DNA of 64,000 nt from Paenibacillus borealis (GTDB lineage: Bacteria > Bacillota > Bacilli > Paenibacillales > Paenibacillaceae). Position numbers and translations under genes: made by a program. The notes under the pieces are model-generated. The model was not told the origin of the DNA. It saw only the letters and a program-made list of their open reading frames with translations, and made no database searches. Location: positions 2,790,001-2,854,000 of the forward strand of contig NZ_CP009285.1 in assembly GCF_000758665.1 (NCBI RefSeq), in the 5' to 3' direction. Shown here piece by piece: positions 15,377 to 24,157 of this stretch. How positions within the stretch are numbered: the first letter of the stretch is position 1; each line of letters starts with the position of its first letter.

Positions 15377-16696
15377 ATGCTGCTTAACAACTCATCACTG
15401 ACAGAGATGATGACAGGTACGGATGAACTAGAGACATCGCTTGGGCATTCCCTTGACCTGCTTATGGAGCGGTTCGGACAGCTTGAGCCGCATATCCGCG
15501 CTTTTGTTCCTGAAGCGGATGTTGAACAACGTCTCCGGCGGGAAAAGGATCTGCTGCTGCGTACATACAGCGGAGCCGAAGCCAAACCGGCTTTATTTGG
15601 CATTCCTGTTGCTATCAAGGATCTGCTGCATGTGGATGGCCTGCCTACGCGGGCGGGATCGCAGTTATCCGCTGAACTGTTAACCGGTGCAGAGGGATCT
15701 CTGGTTACTAAGCTCCGCGCCTTGGGGGCGGTGATTGCCGGGAAGACGGTTACTGAGGAATTTGCTTATAACGGACCGATAGCTACACGGAATCCGCATA
15801 ATACCGGGCATACTCCCGGCGGGTCAAGCGCAGGTTCAGCGGCTGCGGTTGCTGCGGGGATATGTCCTCTGGCGGTGGGTACACAGACGCTGCGCTCGGT
15901 GATCGCCCCTGCCTCCTTCTGTGGTGTAGTCGGATTCAAGCCAAGCTATGGCCGGGTTCCGCTGGATGGAGTACTTCTGTTCTCGCCTTCTTTTGATACG
16001 ATAGGATTCTTTACGCAAGATTTGCCCGGGATGGAAGCCGCTGCAGCACTGCTTGTTCCGGGCTGGCAGGCGCCTCCTGCTGTAATGAGCCGCAAGCCGG
16101 TTCTTGGAATCCCCAGAGGGGTGTACATGGAGTTAATGAGCCCTGAAGTGAAAGCAGCCTTCACCACTCAGATAACAGTGCTCGAACAGCTTGGTTACCG
16201 AATCCGTCACGTGGATATGCCCTGGAAGGATGAATTCATCTACGGGGATGCTATGATACGGTTTGTCCAGGGAGAGCTGGCGCGGGAGCATGAGCGTTGG
16301 TTCGCGGATCACAGGGAGGAATACGGGCTTCCGGTTCAGGAAGCTATCCTTAGGGGCAAGCAGATTCCGGATGAGGAGCTGGAGCAGTACCGGGGACAGC
16401 AGATGATTCTGCGGCGTGATCTGAAGGAACTTATGGTTCAAGAGGGGATTGACCTGTGGGTCTCACCGGCCCAAGGAGGGACGGCGCCCAAGGTTGAGGA
16501 GAATAATACCGGCTGGGCAGGGTTGGCGGCAATCTGGGGATTCGCCGGATCGCCGTCAATCAGTCTGCCTGCTGCAACGATCGGGAATATGCCGCTCGGC
16601 TTCCAGTGCATCGGCACCCATGGAGAGGACGAGGCGCTGCTGGCATGGGCGCGGGAGCTCTGGCCGCACATAGCCTACAATAGTGCAGAAGCTTAG
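15377..16696 (+). CDS. amidase signature family hydrolase
   Basis: About 439 residues; ATG 15377 has GGAG about 9 bases upstream. The catalytic Lys81 is in PVAIKDLLHVDG. The Ser-rich loop GGSSAGSAA holds the cis-Ser (residue 150 or 151), and the nucleophile is Ser174 in GTQTLRSVIAPASFCG. In most relatives the last motif reads GGS or AGS, so the Leu-Arg pair before Ser174 is unusual. Downstream, VGFKPSYGRVP is typical. It hydrolyses amides; the substrate is unknown, and nothing nearby points to GatCAB. It is convergent with the pentapeptide pseudogene. Confidence 0.9.
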   Translation: MLLNNSSLTEMMTGTDELETSLGHSLDLLMERFGQLEPHIRAFVPEADVEQRLRREKDLLLRTYSGAEAKPALFGIPVAIKDLLHVDGLPTRAGSQLSAELLTGAEGSLVTKLRALGAVIAGKTVTEEFAYNGPIATRNPHNTGHTPGGSSAGSAAAVAAGICPLAVGTQTLRSVIAPASFCGVVGFKPSYGRVPLDGVLLFSPSFDTIGFFTQDLPGMEAAAALLVPGWQAPPAVMSRKPVLGIPRGVYMELMSPEVKAAFTTQITVLEQLGYRIRHVDMPWKDEFIYGDAMIRFVQGELAREHERWFADHREEYGLPVQEAILRGKQIPDEELEQYRGQQMILRRDLKELMVQEGIDLWVSPAQGGTAPKVEENNTGWAGLAAIWGFAGSPSISLPAATIGNMPLGFQCIGTHGEDEALLAWARELWPHIAYNSAEA

Positions 16697-16705
16697 TTCC
16701 CCCCA

Positions 16706-16758
16706 AAGTGGAGAATTCCGGGTTCAAGCTGACTAGCTTGGATTCAATTTCTCCACTT
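16706..16758. terminator. hairpin between convergent genes
   Basis: AAGTGGAGAA and TTCTCCACTT form a 10-bp stem spanning the 3' end of the pentapeptide gene, with an inner AGCT-containing stem. No long T tract. Confidence 0.4.
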
Positions 16759-17665
16759 CAGCATAAGCTTCCAGCAATTTCTCCACAGGGATATCATTAA
16801 TCCGCAAGCCGGATATTTCACATTGCGAGATGTTCACGCCGGACAGATCGCAGCCGCTGAACTGACTTCCTGCCAGATCACAGCGCTCGAACCGGGCGGG
16901 CTTACCGGAAGCACCCAGACTTGTATCATGGAAATGCACACCATCCAGCGCAACCAGCACGATTTCGCTGCCGCTTAATCTGGAGTCGGCAATCAGCGTG
17001 CCGGTCAGATTAAGGTTGGTGAACCGGGTCTCGCTCAGGTTGCAGTCCGTAAACAGGCTGCCGTGCAGATTACTGTTGTTGTAGCTGCTCTTTTCGAAAT
17101 TCATGTTGTAGAAATCCGCGCCTTCCATTGCACAGTTCTCAAACTCCGCTCCAGAGAGCCGCTGATCTTCAAACCGGGTTCCTTGTTCCTTTGCTGCCGG
17201 CAGGGACCCGGTGATTTTTTCATATCCGAACTCTCCAGGAGATTCATAGATACGCGTATACCCGGCTTTTTCATAGAAATGGTGGTTGCTCAGCTGTCTG
17301 CTGGAGGTTTCCAGCTTCCAAGAACGCATTGCAGGATACTCCCCTTCAAGGAAGGAGAGAATCTTCGAACCATAACCCCGGCCTTGATAGGACGGATCGA
17401 TGTAAATTTTGTCTACCCGGGCATGTCTGCCTACAATATGTACGTTTGCACCACCAATGATCTGCGGGCCGTCTTAGATTACATAATAATCAGTTTCTCT
17501 TATAGCATACCTGTGTTGCTCAATCGAATCATAACCCGGCGGGCGGAGATTGTTGTCCTGCGTGTCTCCCCCCGGCAGCCAGCGCTGCACTTCCCGGTCA
17601 AAGGCTGTAGTCATAACAGCGGCCAGCTTAGCGGCATCTTCCGGCACAGCTCTGCGAATAATCAT
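16733..17665 (-). pseudogene. GNAT acetyltransferase-pentapeptide repeat fusion broken by one stop codon
   Basis: From ATG 17665 (GGAG 8 bases upstream) a GNAT domain begins (MIIRRAVPEDAAKLAAVM). A TAA at 17474-17476 interrupts it after ETDYYVI. The same frame continues at once with DGPQIIGGANVHIVG, the acetyl-CoA loop YQGRGYG, and FYEKAGYTRI. The last 150 or so residues are pentapeptide repeats of the A(D/N)Lxx type (GADFYNMNFEKSSYNNSNL). Apart from the stop, the frame is intact for about 310 codons. It could be a recent nonsense mutation or a sequencing error. An internal start near 17329 could still make the pentapeptide half. Confidence 0.8.
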
Positions 17666-17772
17666 AGCGTTCACTCCAGTCGGATAATAGAATTATCTGT
17701 AATCATAACTTAACCTGCAGTGGAATACAGGACAGAAATTGCGGATGCTAAATACATACCCGGGAGGGACCT

Positions 17773-18234
17773 ATGGAAATAAGAAAAGCTGTTGTAGCTG
17801 ACGCGGCGGTCATTTTGGAGAATAGGCTTGCTTTTATTGAGGAGGTTACGCATGCTGTACTGCCGGCAAATTTCAAGGAAGAGACTTATGCTTATATTCA
17901 GGAGAGTCTCGCTAATGGCAGATTGGTCTGTTGTATCGCTATTGAGCAGGACAGCATTATCTCCATAGCAGTCATGAGCACCTATGAAGTTCTGCCCACA
18001 GTCGGCAACCCCTCCGGTAAAAAAGGATATCTCTATAATGTGCATACTGCTGCAGCCTACAGGAGACAAGGCTTGTCCACCCGCGTACTCCATACAATAA
18101 TTGAAGAGGCTGAACGCCTCGGTATAGCTGAAATATTCCTTGATTACACCGCAGACGGGAGAATGCTGTACGAGAAATTAGGGTTCAAGCATTTGGAGAA
18201 AGAAATGGTGCTGAAAATACGTGGCTTATTATGA
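17773..18234 (+). CDS. GNAT family N-acetyltransferase
   Basis: 153 residues; GGGAGGGA lies about 5 bases upstream of the ATG. The acetyl-CoA binding segment is AAYRRQGLSTRVLHTIIEEA (Q/R-x-x-G-x-G/S), preceded by the beta strand KKGYLYNVHTA and followed by LDYTADGRMLYEKLGFKH. These are standard GNAT motifs. The acceptor could be a small amine, an antibiotic or a protein N-terminus. It is divergent from the broken GNAT-pentapeptide gene, with a short shared promoter region. Confidence 0.9.
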   Translation: MEIRKAVVADAAVILENRLAFIEEVTHAVLPANFKEETYAYIQESLANGRLVCCIAIEQDSIISIAVMSTYEVLPTVGNPSGKKGYLYNVHTAAAYRRQGLSTRVLHTIIEEAERLGIAEIFLDYTADGRMLYEKLGFKHLEKEMVLKIRGLL

Positions 18235-18254
18235 TAATGTCCTGCGGGAAAAGG

Positions 18255-18508
18255 AGAAAGGAGGTTTGGACCCGAGATGACCTGTGGGTGCGGAAATGGT
18301 ATGAAAAGAACCGGGTCGCCAAGGTTGATTCATACCTGCATGTTTATCTGGAGGGTGCGAAGAGTTCCGAGGAGGACTCACCCCGGAGCTGCCGGACTTA
18401 TACCCTGTTCAGACGTTTGCCCACTATGTCGGTCACGATCACGAAGCAGTCAAAGGTAAATATAAGAGAGTCCATGAATGCATCTGTTACGAGAAGGATT
18501 TGAGATAA
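18255..18508 (+). pseudogene. decayed gene fragment in two frames
   Basis: One frame reads TRDDLWVRKWYEKNRVAKVD and continues to VYLEGAK. A second frame takes over near 18357 with EEFRGGLTPELPDLYPVQTF, then HYVGHDHEAVKGKYKRVHEC and a stop at 18506. Both segments have protein-like composition and join smoothly if one base is shifted. I do not recognise the family. No good start codon with a ribosome site is visible. Confidence 0.35.
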
Positions 18509-18525
18509 GACATAATTGTGTTATA

Positions 18526-18712
18526 AGTTATAATCCTGCACGAAATACAACATTTCCTCTACAATATCGACCCGAATCCCAAATTGTTGTATAAAATACA
18601 GCATTTCCCATCCGTCCAGCAGATTAACGGGGCAATTCTTGTATTTCGTACAACAATTCTCCTAAACTCACAGTTAACTCTGCATTCGAGTTGTAATCCG
18701 TACAACATTTAG
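18526..18712 (-). repeat. dispersed intergenic repeat, family A copy 2 (inverted)
   Basis: Read on the minus strand it shows, in order, AAATGTTGTACGGATT, GAATTGTTGTACGAAATACA, GAAATGCTGTATTTTATACA, and AAATGTTGTATTTCGTGCAG. This matches copies at 33430 and 56263 in order and spacing but in the opposite direction. Confidence 0.8.
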
Positions 18713-18753
18713 CAACCTCCCGTTTGACTACGGGCAAAGGACCATTGCTTTGA

Positions 18754-18808
18754 GGTTAAAAATGCCCTTAAGCGAAAGAAGCAGGCTGCTTCCCTTTCGC
18801 TTAAGGGC
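18754..18808 (-). terminator. terminator of the subtilase gene
   Basis: GCCCTTAAGCGAAAG (18764) and CTTTCGCTTAAGGGC (18794) form a perfect 15-bp stem. On the minus strand it is followed by ATTTTTA. The GCTTAAGG(G/A)CTGCTTCC unit is repeated between it and the gene. Confidence 0.8.
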
Positions 18809-18855
18809 TGCTTCCTACGCTTAAGGACTGCTTCCGTTTCGCTTAAGGGCTGCTT

Positions 18856-20130
18856 CTACTTACCGGCAGGCTTAGAGGCGCGGCGCTTCAGGAATCGCAC
18901 GTCGATCTCCCCGCTGCCGGCAGTGTTTGGCTTAAGGCCAAGGGGAAAAGCATTCCGCTTCAGCAATGCCTTCACCTGGCAGGGGGTCAGGCACGGGCGC
19001 AGCTGCAACAGCTGTGCGGCCGCACCTGACACGATCGGGGTGGAGATGCTGGTGCCGGACAGCTTGAAATACTTCTTGCCAACCTTGTTTCCCGGCAGTT
19101 CACGGACCAGCTGGGAGCCGGGAGCGCGCAGGGAGATCACAGAATCGCCGGGAGCAACAAGATCAGGCTTCACCTTACCGCCGGGAGCCGGTCCGCGGCT
19201 GGAGTAGACAGCGATGCGGTCATCCTTTTGCGTCACCGTCCGGCGGTCATTCACGGCTCCGACAGTGATGGCGGAGGGACTGATTCCGGGCGACTCCACT
19301 GTCCGGCGTCCGGGGCCGCTGTTGCCGGCTGCGATGACTACAGTGAGTCCGGCTTTGACGGCTTTCTCGACGGCCTGGACGAGAATGTCGTCCTTGGCTG
19401 ACGGGCTGACCGGTCCGCCGAAGGACATGGACAGGATGCGCAGCTTCAGCTTTTTGCGCCGGGCAATGCACCATTCGATGGCTTTAATGATGGTGGAGTC
19501 GTAACCATCGCCGTTTTTGTCCAGCACCTTGATTCCTACAATCCCGGCCTCCGGTGCCGGGCCCTTGTATTTACCTTTGCTGGACCAGCCGTTCCCTGCG
19601 GCATCGCCGGTAATATGGGTGCCATGTCCATTATCATCATACGGACATTTCCGGTGATTAATGTAATCCTTGAAGGCAAGGATCCGGTTCACGGGCCGGG
19701 TCAGATCGGGATGCGGATACACACCGGTATCGAGCACGGCGATATTTATTCCTTTGCCGGTAAGTCCTCTTGAACGCTCTACGGCCGTGGCGCCAATGGA
19801 CGGTGTGGCGATATTTAATGTAGTTTTTTTGATGCCATCGAGATAGACCTTGTGAACCCCGCTCCAGCAGCATACCTGCTTCAGACACTTGAGTGTAACC
19901 CGTGAGGCAACTGCGCGATGCAGGGGCAATTGATGTTTAATTGGAAAAGCATGTGTCCCCAGATGCTTCTGCAGAGCCCGGATTCCCGCCGGAGTCAGCG
20001 GATGCTTGAACTGTATAATGACCGGGATAGCAGCCGGTTTCACCGTGGATGTATAGGACTTGCGGATCTTGTGCTTCAGCGGACGATTAAGCTTGGCGGC
20101 ATGATGCTGGACCCATAACTTATCAGTCAT
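18856..20130 (-). CDS. S8 family serine peptidase (subtilase, AprX-like)
   Basis: About 424 residues from ATG 20130, with GAGGTGAT 8 bases upstream. The catalytic triad is complete: Asp134 in AVLDTGVYPHPDL, His169 in NGHGTHITGD, Ser361 in LSGTSISTPI. The oxyanion Asn lies in AAGNSGPG. No signal peptide is visible. The N-terminal 110 residues resemble an inhibitor-type propeptide (IPVIIQFKHPLTPAGIRALQ). This fits the AprX-type subtilases reported in Bacillus. Target unknown. It is divergent from a small hypothetical gene. Confidence 0.93.
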   Translation of the reverse strand: MTDKLWVQHHAAKLNRPLKHKIRKSYTSTVKPAAIPVIIQFKHPLTPAGIRALQKHLGTHAFPIKHQLPLHRAVASRVTLKCLKQVCCWSGVHKVYLDGIKKTTLNIATPSIGATAVERSRGLTGKGINIAVLDTGVYPHPDLTRPVNRILAFKDYINHRKCPYDDNGHGTHITGDAAGNGWSSKGKYKGPAPEAGIVGIKVLDKNGDGYDSTIIKAIEWCIARRKKLKLRILSMSFGGPVSPSAKDDILVQAVEKAVKAGLTVVIAAGNSGPGRRTVESPGISPSAITVGAVNDRRTVTQKDDRIAVYSSRGPAPGGKVKPDLVAPGDSVISLRAPGSQLVRELPGNKVGKKYFKLSGTSISTPIVSGAAAQLLQLRPCLTPCQVKALLKRNAFPLGLKPNTAGSGEIDVRFLKRRASKPAGK

Positions 20131-20286
20131 TAATGTGATCACCTCTATGGAAGCATAATATGCGGCCGGGTGACCGGTGGGTACGAATCTATAAATATAG
20201 GACACTACTACAATTCTATGATTAGTAGGCAATAACGCGTTTCGGTCTGCTTCTGAATTGCATTTACTACTGTATTCCAACAGAAA

Positions 20287-20661
20287 GTGGTGAAGCAATT
20301 GAAAGAATCGGAGAAGAAAGCATTAATGGCAAAACGTCTCCTTATGGCCAAAAAAGCAAAAGCATCGGCGGCAGTAAGACCTAAGAGACGGCGGATCAAA
20401 CAAGTCTTACCGAATTTCATAGTGCTCGCTGTGAATAATAATAACGTGCCTTATGAAACACAGGGCTGGACGGCTACATTGACCAGAAGCTCAGGCACGG
20501 TTATCACCGCACAGTTTGATGAATTCGGCGTTGCCCAATTCAGCACCATCAGCACTCTGACTACTGTGAGCTATACGCTTAGAGTTATCGATGCAGATAA
20601 TGTGCAGCGCACGCAGAAATTCGTCCCTTCGAACCGTGAATTCTTCGTAGCCCGTTTCTAA
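20287..20661 (+). CDS. hypothetical protein, basic N-terminus and Ig-like beta domain
   Basis: 124 residues from a GTG, or shorter from TTG 20299; no strong ribosome site. Residues 1-40 are Lys/Arg/Ala-rich (ALMAKRLLMAKKAKASAA, then RPKRRRIKQ). Residues 45-124 look like a small beta sandwich (FIVLAVNNNNVPYETQGW, SYTLRVIDADNVQR). The last residues, FVPSNREFFVARF, suggest a compact end. No signal peptide. It may be an accessory to the divergently transcribed subtilase. Family not recognised. Confidence 0.65.
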   Translation: MVKQLKESEKKALMAKRLLMAKKAKASAAVRPKRRRIKQVLPNFIVLAVNNNNVPYETQGWTATLTRSSGTVITAQFDEFGVAQFSTISTLTTVSYTLRVIDADNVQRTQKFVPSNREFFVARF

Positions 20662-20670
20662 CAGACCAGC

Positions 20671-20703
20671 CGCGTCCCGGTTACTCCGGGGCGTGCTGTT
20701 TTT
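20671..20703 (+). terminator. terminator after the hypothetical gene
   Basis: CGCGTCCCGG / CCGGGGCGTG stem with two G-T pairs and a TTACT loop, followed 4 bases later by a T run. Confidence 0.7.
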
Positions 20704-20798
20704 CTTATAGCCATAAGCACAAGCTTTCTTATACCATGGAATGGAATGTGAAATTTAGCAATATTGAAGTAATCATACATAGCAGGAGGAAATCACAA

Positions 20799-21530
20799 AT
20801 GAGAAGTTATTATATTCCCAATGGCTCATTAGCGCTGCATGTGCTGGAGAGCGGGGAGCGAAGCACAGGACTGCCGTCGCTGTTAGTCGTCGGAGGATTA
20901 TGGGAGCCGGCGGAGCGGGCGATTCCTCTGCTGAGCTATTTACCCGGGCATGTCGTGGCCTTCAGCTTTCGCGGCCGCGGCTTAAGCTCGACACCGGCTT
21001 CAGGGTATGATCTGGAAGATCATATGTCCGATATTGAGGCTGTAGTGAATCATTGCGGGCTCACAAATTATATGGTTCTCGGCTTCTCACGCGGTGCCGC
21101 CTATTCACTGGGCTGGAGTCTGCGTCATCAGGAACAGATGAAGGGTCTTATTCTGGTCGATCAGCCGCCGATACACCGTGGGATGTCAGCTGACACTGTG
21201 GAGTTCTGGAGCAGCCTTGTCTATCAACAGGTACCGCTTCTGAACTATATCCGCCGGGAAGCTCTGCAGGGAATGGGACATGAAGCGCGGGAAGTGGACT
21301 TCTCGGCACAGCTGCCGCAGCTTATCATTCCCGTCACGCTGTTTGCGGGCAGGAATCCGGAATCTATGATCCCCTCGGATATATCAGATGAAGTAATGGA
21401 GAAGTACCGCGCATTGCTGCCCTGCTGCACTGTAGTCGAATTCACACAATCCGGGCACATGATTCCGGATGAAGAGCAGCAGAAGTATGTAACTGAGGTT
21501 GAGCGATGTATAGCTGAGACAATCCGCTGA
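20799..21530 (+). CDS. alpha/beta hydrolase
   Basis: 243 residues; AGGAGG lies 9-10 bases ahead of ATG 20799. The nucleophile Ser97 is in GFSRGAAYSLGW. The catalytic Asp is likely in the segment around the ESMIPSDIS loop, and the His is in SGHMIPDEEQ. SFRGRGLSSTP is the typical strand-loop of the fold. There is no signal peptide, so it is cytoplasmic. It is convergent with gerKB, and its substrate cannot be told. Confidence 0.88.
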   Translation: MRSYYIPNGSLALHVLESGERSTGLPSLLVVGGLWEPAERAIPLLSYLPGHVVAFSFRGRGLSSTPASGYDLEDHMSDIEAVVNHCGLTNYMVLGFSRGAAYSLGWSLRHQEQMKGLILVDQPPIHRGMSADTVEFWSSLVYQQVPLLNYIRREALQGMGHEAREVDFSAQLPQLIIPVTLFAGRNPESMIPSDISDEVMEKYRALLPCCTVVEFTQSGHMIPDEEQQKYVTEVERCIAETIR

Positions 21531-21561
21531 TACAGATACGATTGGCAGCATGCTGGAGATG

Positions 21562-22638
21562 TCAACCTTGAACTGGAGTCTTTTTGAAATAATAGATACT
21601 ATAGAGAACCAGCGGAATGACCAGGAAATTGGCCAGCTGGATATAGAGCAGATAGTCTAACAGCTTGAACATATCGAACAAATCCCTGGAGAACAGATAC
21701 GAGAATATGATGGTCAGCACGCAGACATAATGCTCCTTGAACCGGATCTTCAGGCCTGACAGCCGGATCAGCTCCATAAGTGCAAAGAAGCAGACGATAT
21801 AGCGGATGAACCAGCCGGCCACCACCTGGAGCATGACAAACAGCTCACCCGCTTCCAGGAAGCCGAAGGCACTGATAATCTGGGTCTGGGTCAGCTTGGG
21901 GAACAGCAGATTGACCGCCCGGTCCGGCCCGAAGGTCGTGATCACACTTATGATCGAGAAGATTTGCATCTGGATAATGAACAGCAGCGCAATAGTTGAA
22001 TGCCGGATCAGCTTCGATTTGTCCCGTACACTATCGAGGTAAGGGATCATGATGGTGATGCAGCTTAGCGCCCCGAGAATCTTCAGAGTCGCGAGCAGGA
22101 AATCCGGGGTTACCCCATGCTCCATAATCGGATAGATATACTTCATATCCTTGTATTTGTGCGTCAGAAAGGCAAGCAGCATGCCGGACAGGCTGATGAA
22201 GAAGATCACCACAATCGTTGTAATGGTCACGGAAGCAATCCCTTTTTTGACCACATAGACTGTAGCGAACGCAGTAACCATGATGAACACCCATACCGGA
22301 GTGAACAATTGAAAGCCGCTATGGATGACACTGGCCTCGGCCCCCGCGCTTTCAAATATAGTTAATAGGATCGTAAGCAGAAATAGACATGAGAAAAAAC
22401 CTCCGCCCCACTTGCCGAGTGACTTCGCATAAATATCGAGCAGATTATAATTCTTCGTTCGCTTGTTAATCGTCAGAATCAGCCACAGATACACCAGAAT
22501 ACACACCGAAGCGATAATCATCGCAATCCACGTGTCTCTTCCGCCAAGCTTAATGAACGACGAAGGGAAGGTCTTCAAGGTTACAATAGCCAGACTGCAG
22601 ATGATGAAAAAAAGATGTTTGGAATTCATACTTCCCAC
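21562..22638 (-). CDS. gerKB: spore germination receptor B-subunit (GerKB/GerAB permease type)
   Basis: About 358 residues with around ten hydrophobic segments, an amino-acid-permease-like fold of the endospore germination family. It belongs with GerKA and GerKC as the nutrient-sensing receptor of the spore inner membrane; the B subunit binds the germinant. GTG 22638 is preferred, with AGAAGG 7 bases upstream; an earlier GTG at 22644 and an ATG at 22629 are in frame. Unusually it is transcribed away from gerKA-gerKC rather than within one operon. The roughly 118-bp region between would hold both promoters. Confidence 0.9.
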   Translation of the reverse strand: MGSMNSKHLFFIICSLAIVTLKTFPSSFIKLGGRDTWIAMIIASVCILVYLWLILTINKRTKNYNLLDIYAKSLGKWGGGFFSCLFLLTILLTIFESAGAEASVIHSGFQLFTPVWVFIMVTAFATVYVVKKGIASVTITTIVVIFFISLSGMLLAFLTHKYKDMKYIYPIMEHGVTPDFLLATLKILGALSCITIMIPYLDSVRDKSKLIRHSTIALLFIIQMQIFSIISVITTFGPDRAVNLLFPKLTQTQIISAFGFLEAGELFVMLQVVAGWFIRYIVCFFALMELIRLSGLKIRFKEHYVCVLTIIFSYLFSRDLFDMFKLLDYLLYIQLANFLVIPLVLYSIYYFKKTPVQG

Positions 22639-22756
22639 ACGCACGCCTTCTCTCGGAGAAATCTAGACTTCATCTCTAGTATTAGCATGAATCTGGAATG
22701 TTATTCCGGGATATTGGCATACTACCCTTACCACTTAAGAAGGGCGGGGGAAGATT

Positions 22757-24157
22757 ATGACCGTACAGGCGGGTGAATTGGCCGCTAAACTAAGCGGCTG
22801 CTTTGATTTCATCAAGCGGGACATCGTAATGAACCATACGGTGATTACTCTTTTTTACATAGAGACGATCTGTGATTCCAGTTATATCAGTCAATATATT
22901 ATCGAGCCGCTGTCACAAGCGGAAGGGGATATCACTAGTAAAGAAGCGGTTAGCCGGGCAATCTATGCCTCCAAATTCGGAGAAGTCAGTGATCTTACAG
23001 TGGCACTGGAGCATCTTCTGTCCGGAGATCCGGTGCTGATCTTTGAGCAGATGGGGTACGCCATTTATTTTGACGCACGCAAAATTGAATCACGTGCGAT
23101 CGAGAAGTCGCAATATGAAGCCTCCCTTGTAGGCTCGAACGAAAGCTTCAATGAGCTGCTGGTCAACAACGTCAGCTTAATCCGCAAGCGGATGACCACG
23201 GAAACGCTGAAGATCGAGAGCCATTCGCTGGGCAAGCAGTCGAAGACGCAGGTGGTCCTGCTCTATATAGAAGGCACGGCTCCTGAGGATCTTGTGGCAA
23301 CCGTCCGCCAGAAAATGGAGGCCATGGAGAATGAGTTCGTGCTGGGTGCACAATACATTGCGGAAGCTTTAAGTCCGGGGAAAACATTGTTTGACACCAT
23401 AGGCTATTCAGAGAAACCGGATGCTATTGTCGCCAAGCTGTTTGAAGGGAGAATATCGGTAATCGTGAACGGGACGCCGTTTGCACTGACTGCGCCCTGC
23501 TTCTTCTTTGAGAACCTGCAGTCTCCCGATGATTATGCCACCAACAGGCTGTTTGTAACCCTGCTGCGGCTGGTGCGGTTCGGTTCGGTGTTGATCTCGC
23601 TGCTGCTTCCGGGGTTCTATGTTGCTTTGACCACCCACCATTTCTCGCTGATTCCATCGGCGTTTGTATTCAAGCTCGCTGTCTCCCGTTCGGGAGTTCC
23701 TTTTCCGACAGTGGTGGAGGTTATTCTGATGTTCCTGTTCTTCGAGCTCTCGCGTGAAGCGGGGAGGCGGCTGCCGCATCAGATTGGACAGGCACTCAGT
23801 ATTGTAGGCGCTTTGATTCTGGGGGATGCCGCTGTAGGTGCAGGACTTGCTTCCCAGGCGACGGTTGTAGTGACCGGGATCTACGCCATCACGTCATTCA
23901 TTAATCCCCGGCTGACCTCGGCGGTATCGGTATGGGCAGTGTTCTCCATTATAATGTCCGCTTGCTTCGGCCTGCACGGGTTTTATCTGGGTTTCATTCT
24001 TCTCATCGCCCATCTGGCTTCGCTGCGTTCCTGTGATTATCCTTATCTGTTCCCTCTGGGTACCGAGAAATCATTCAAGGCCGCCAATCTGGATGTTCTC
24101 GTCCGGGGTCCGCTGAGCAAAGTATCAGGTCCGTTTCTGTACAGAGGCAGGAAATGA
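22757..24157 (+). CDS. gerKA: spore germination receptor A-subunit (GerKA/GerAA family)
   Basis: 466 residues. The soluble N-terminal half contains typical GerA-family motifs (ESQYEASLVGSNESFNE appears here as KSQYEASLVGSNESFNELL, then LIRKRM). The C-terminal half has several membrane spans, including PFPTVVEVILMFLFFELSRE and RLPHQIGQALSIVGALILGD. Family members are nutrient-receptor subunits in the inner spore membrane. ATG 22757 follows GGGCGGGGGAAG. The stop overlaps the start of gerKC by four bases (ATGA), so the two are translationally coupled. Sporulation-stage expression is inferred. Confidence 0.95.
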   Translation: MTVQAGELAAKLSGCFDFIKRDIVMNHTVITLFYIETICDSSYISQYIIEPLSQAEGDITSKEAVSRAIYASKFGEVSDLTVALEHLLSGDPVLIFEQMGYAIYFDARKIESRAIEKSQYEASLVGSNESFNELLVNNVSLIRKRMTTETLKIESHSLGKQSKTQVVLLYIEGTAPEDLVATVRQKMEAMENEFVLGAQYIAEALSPGKTLFDTIGYSEKPDAIVAKLFEGRISVIVNGTPFALTAPCFFFENLQSPDDYATNRLFVTLLRLVRFGSVLISLLLPGFYVALTTHHFSLIPSAFVFKLAVSRSGVPFPTVVEVILMFLFFELSREAGRRLPHQIGQALSIVGALILGDAAVGAGLASQATVVVTGIYAITSFINPRLTSAVSVWAVFSIIMSACFGLHGFYLGFILLIAHLASLRSCDYPYLFPLGTEKSFKAANLDVLVRGPLSKVSGPFLYRGRK

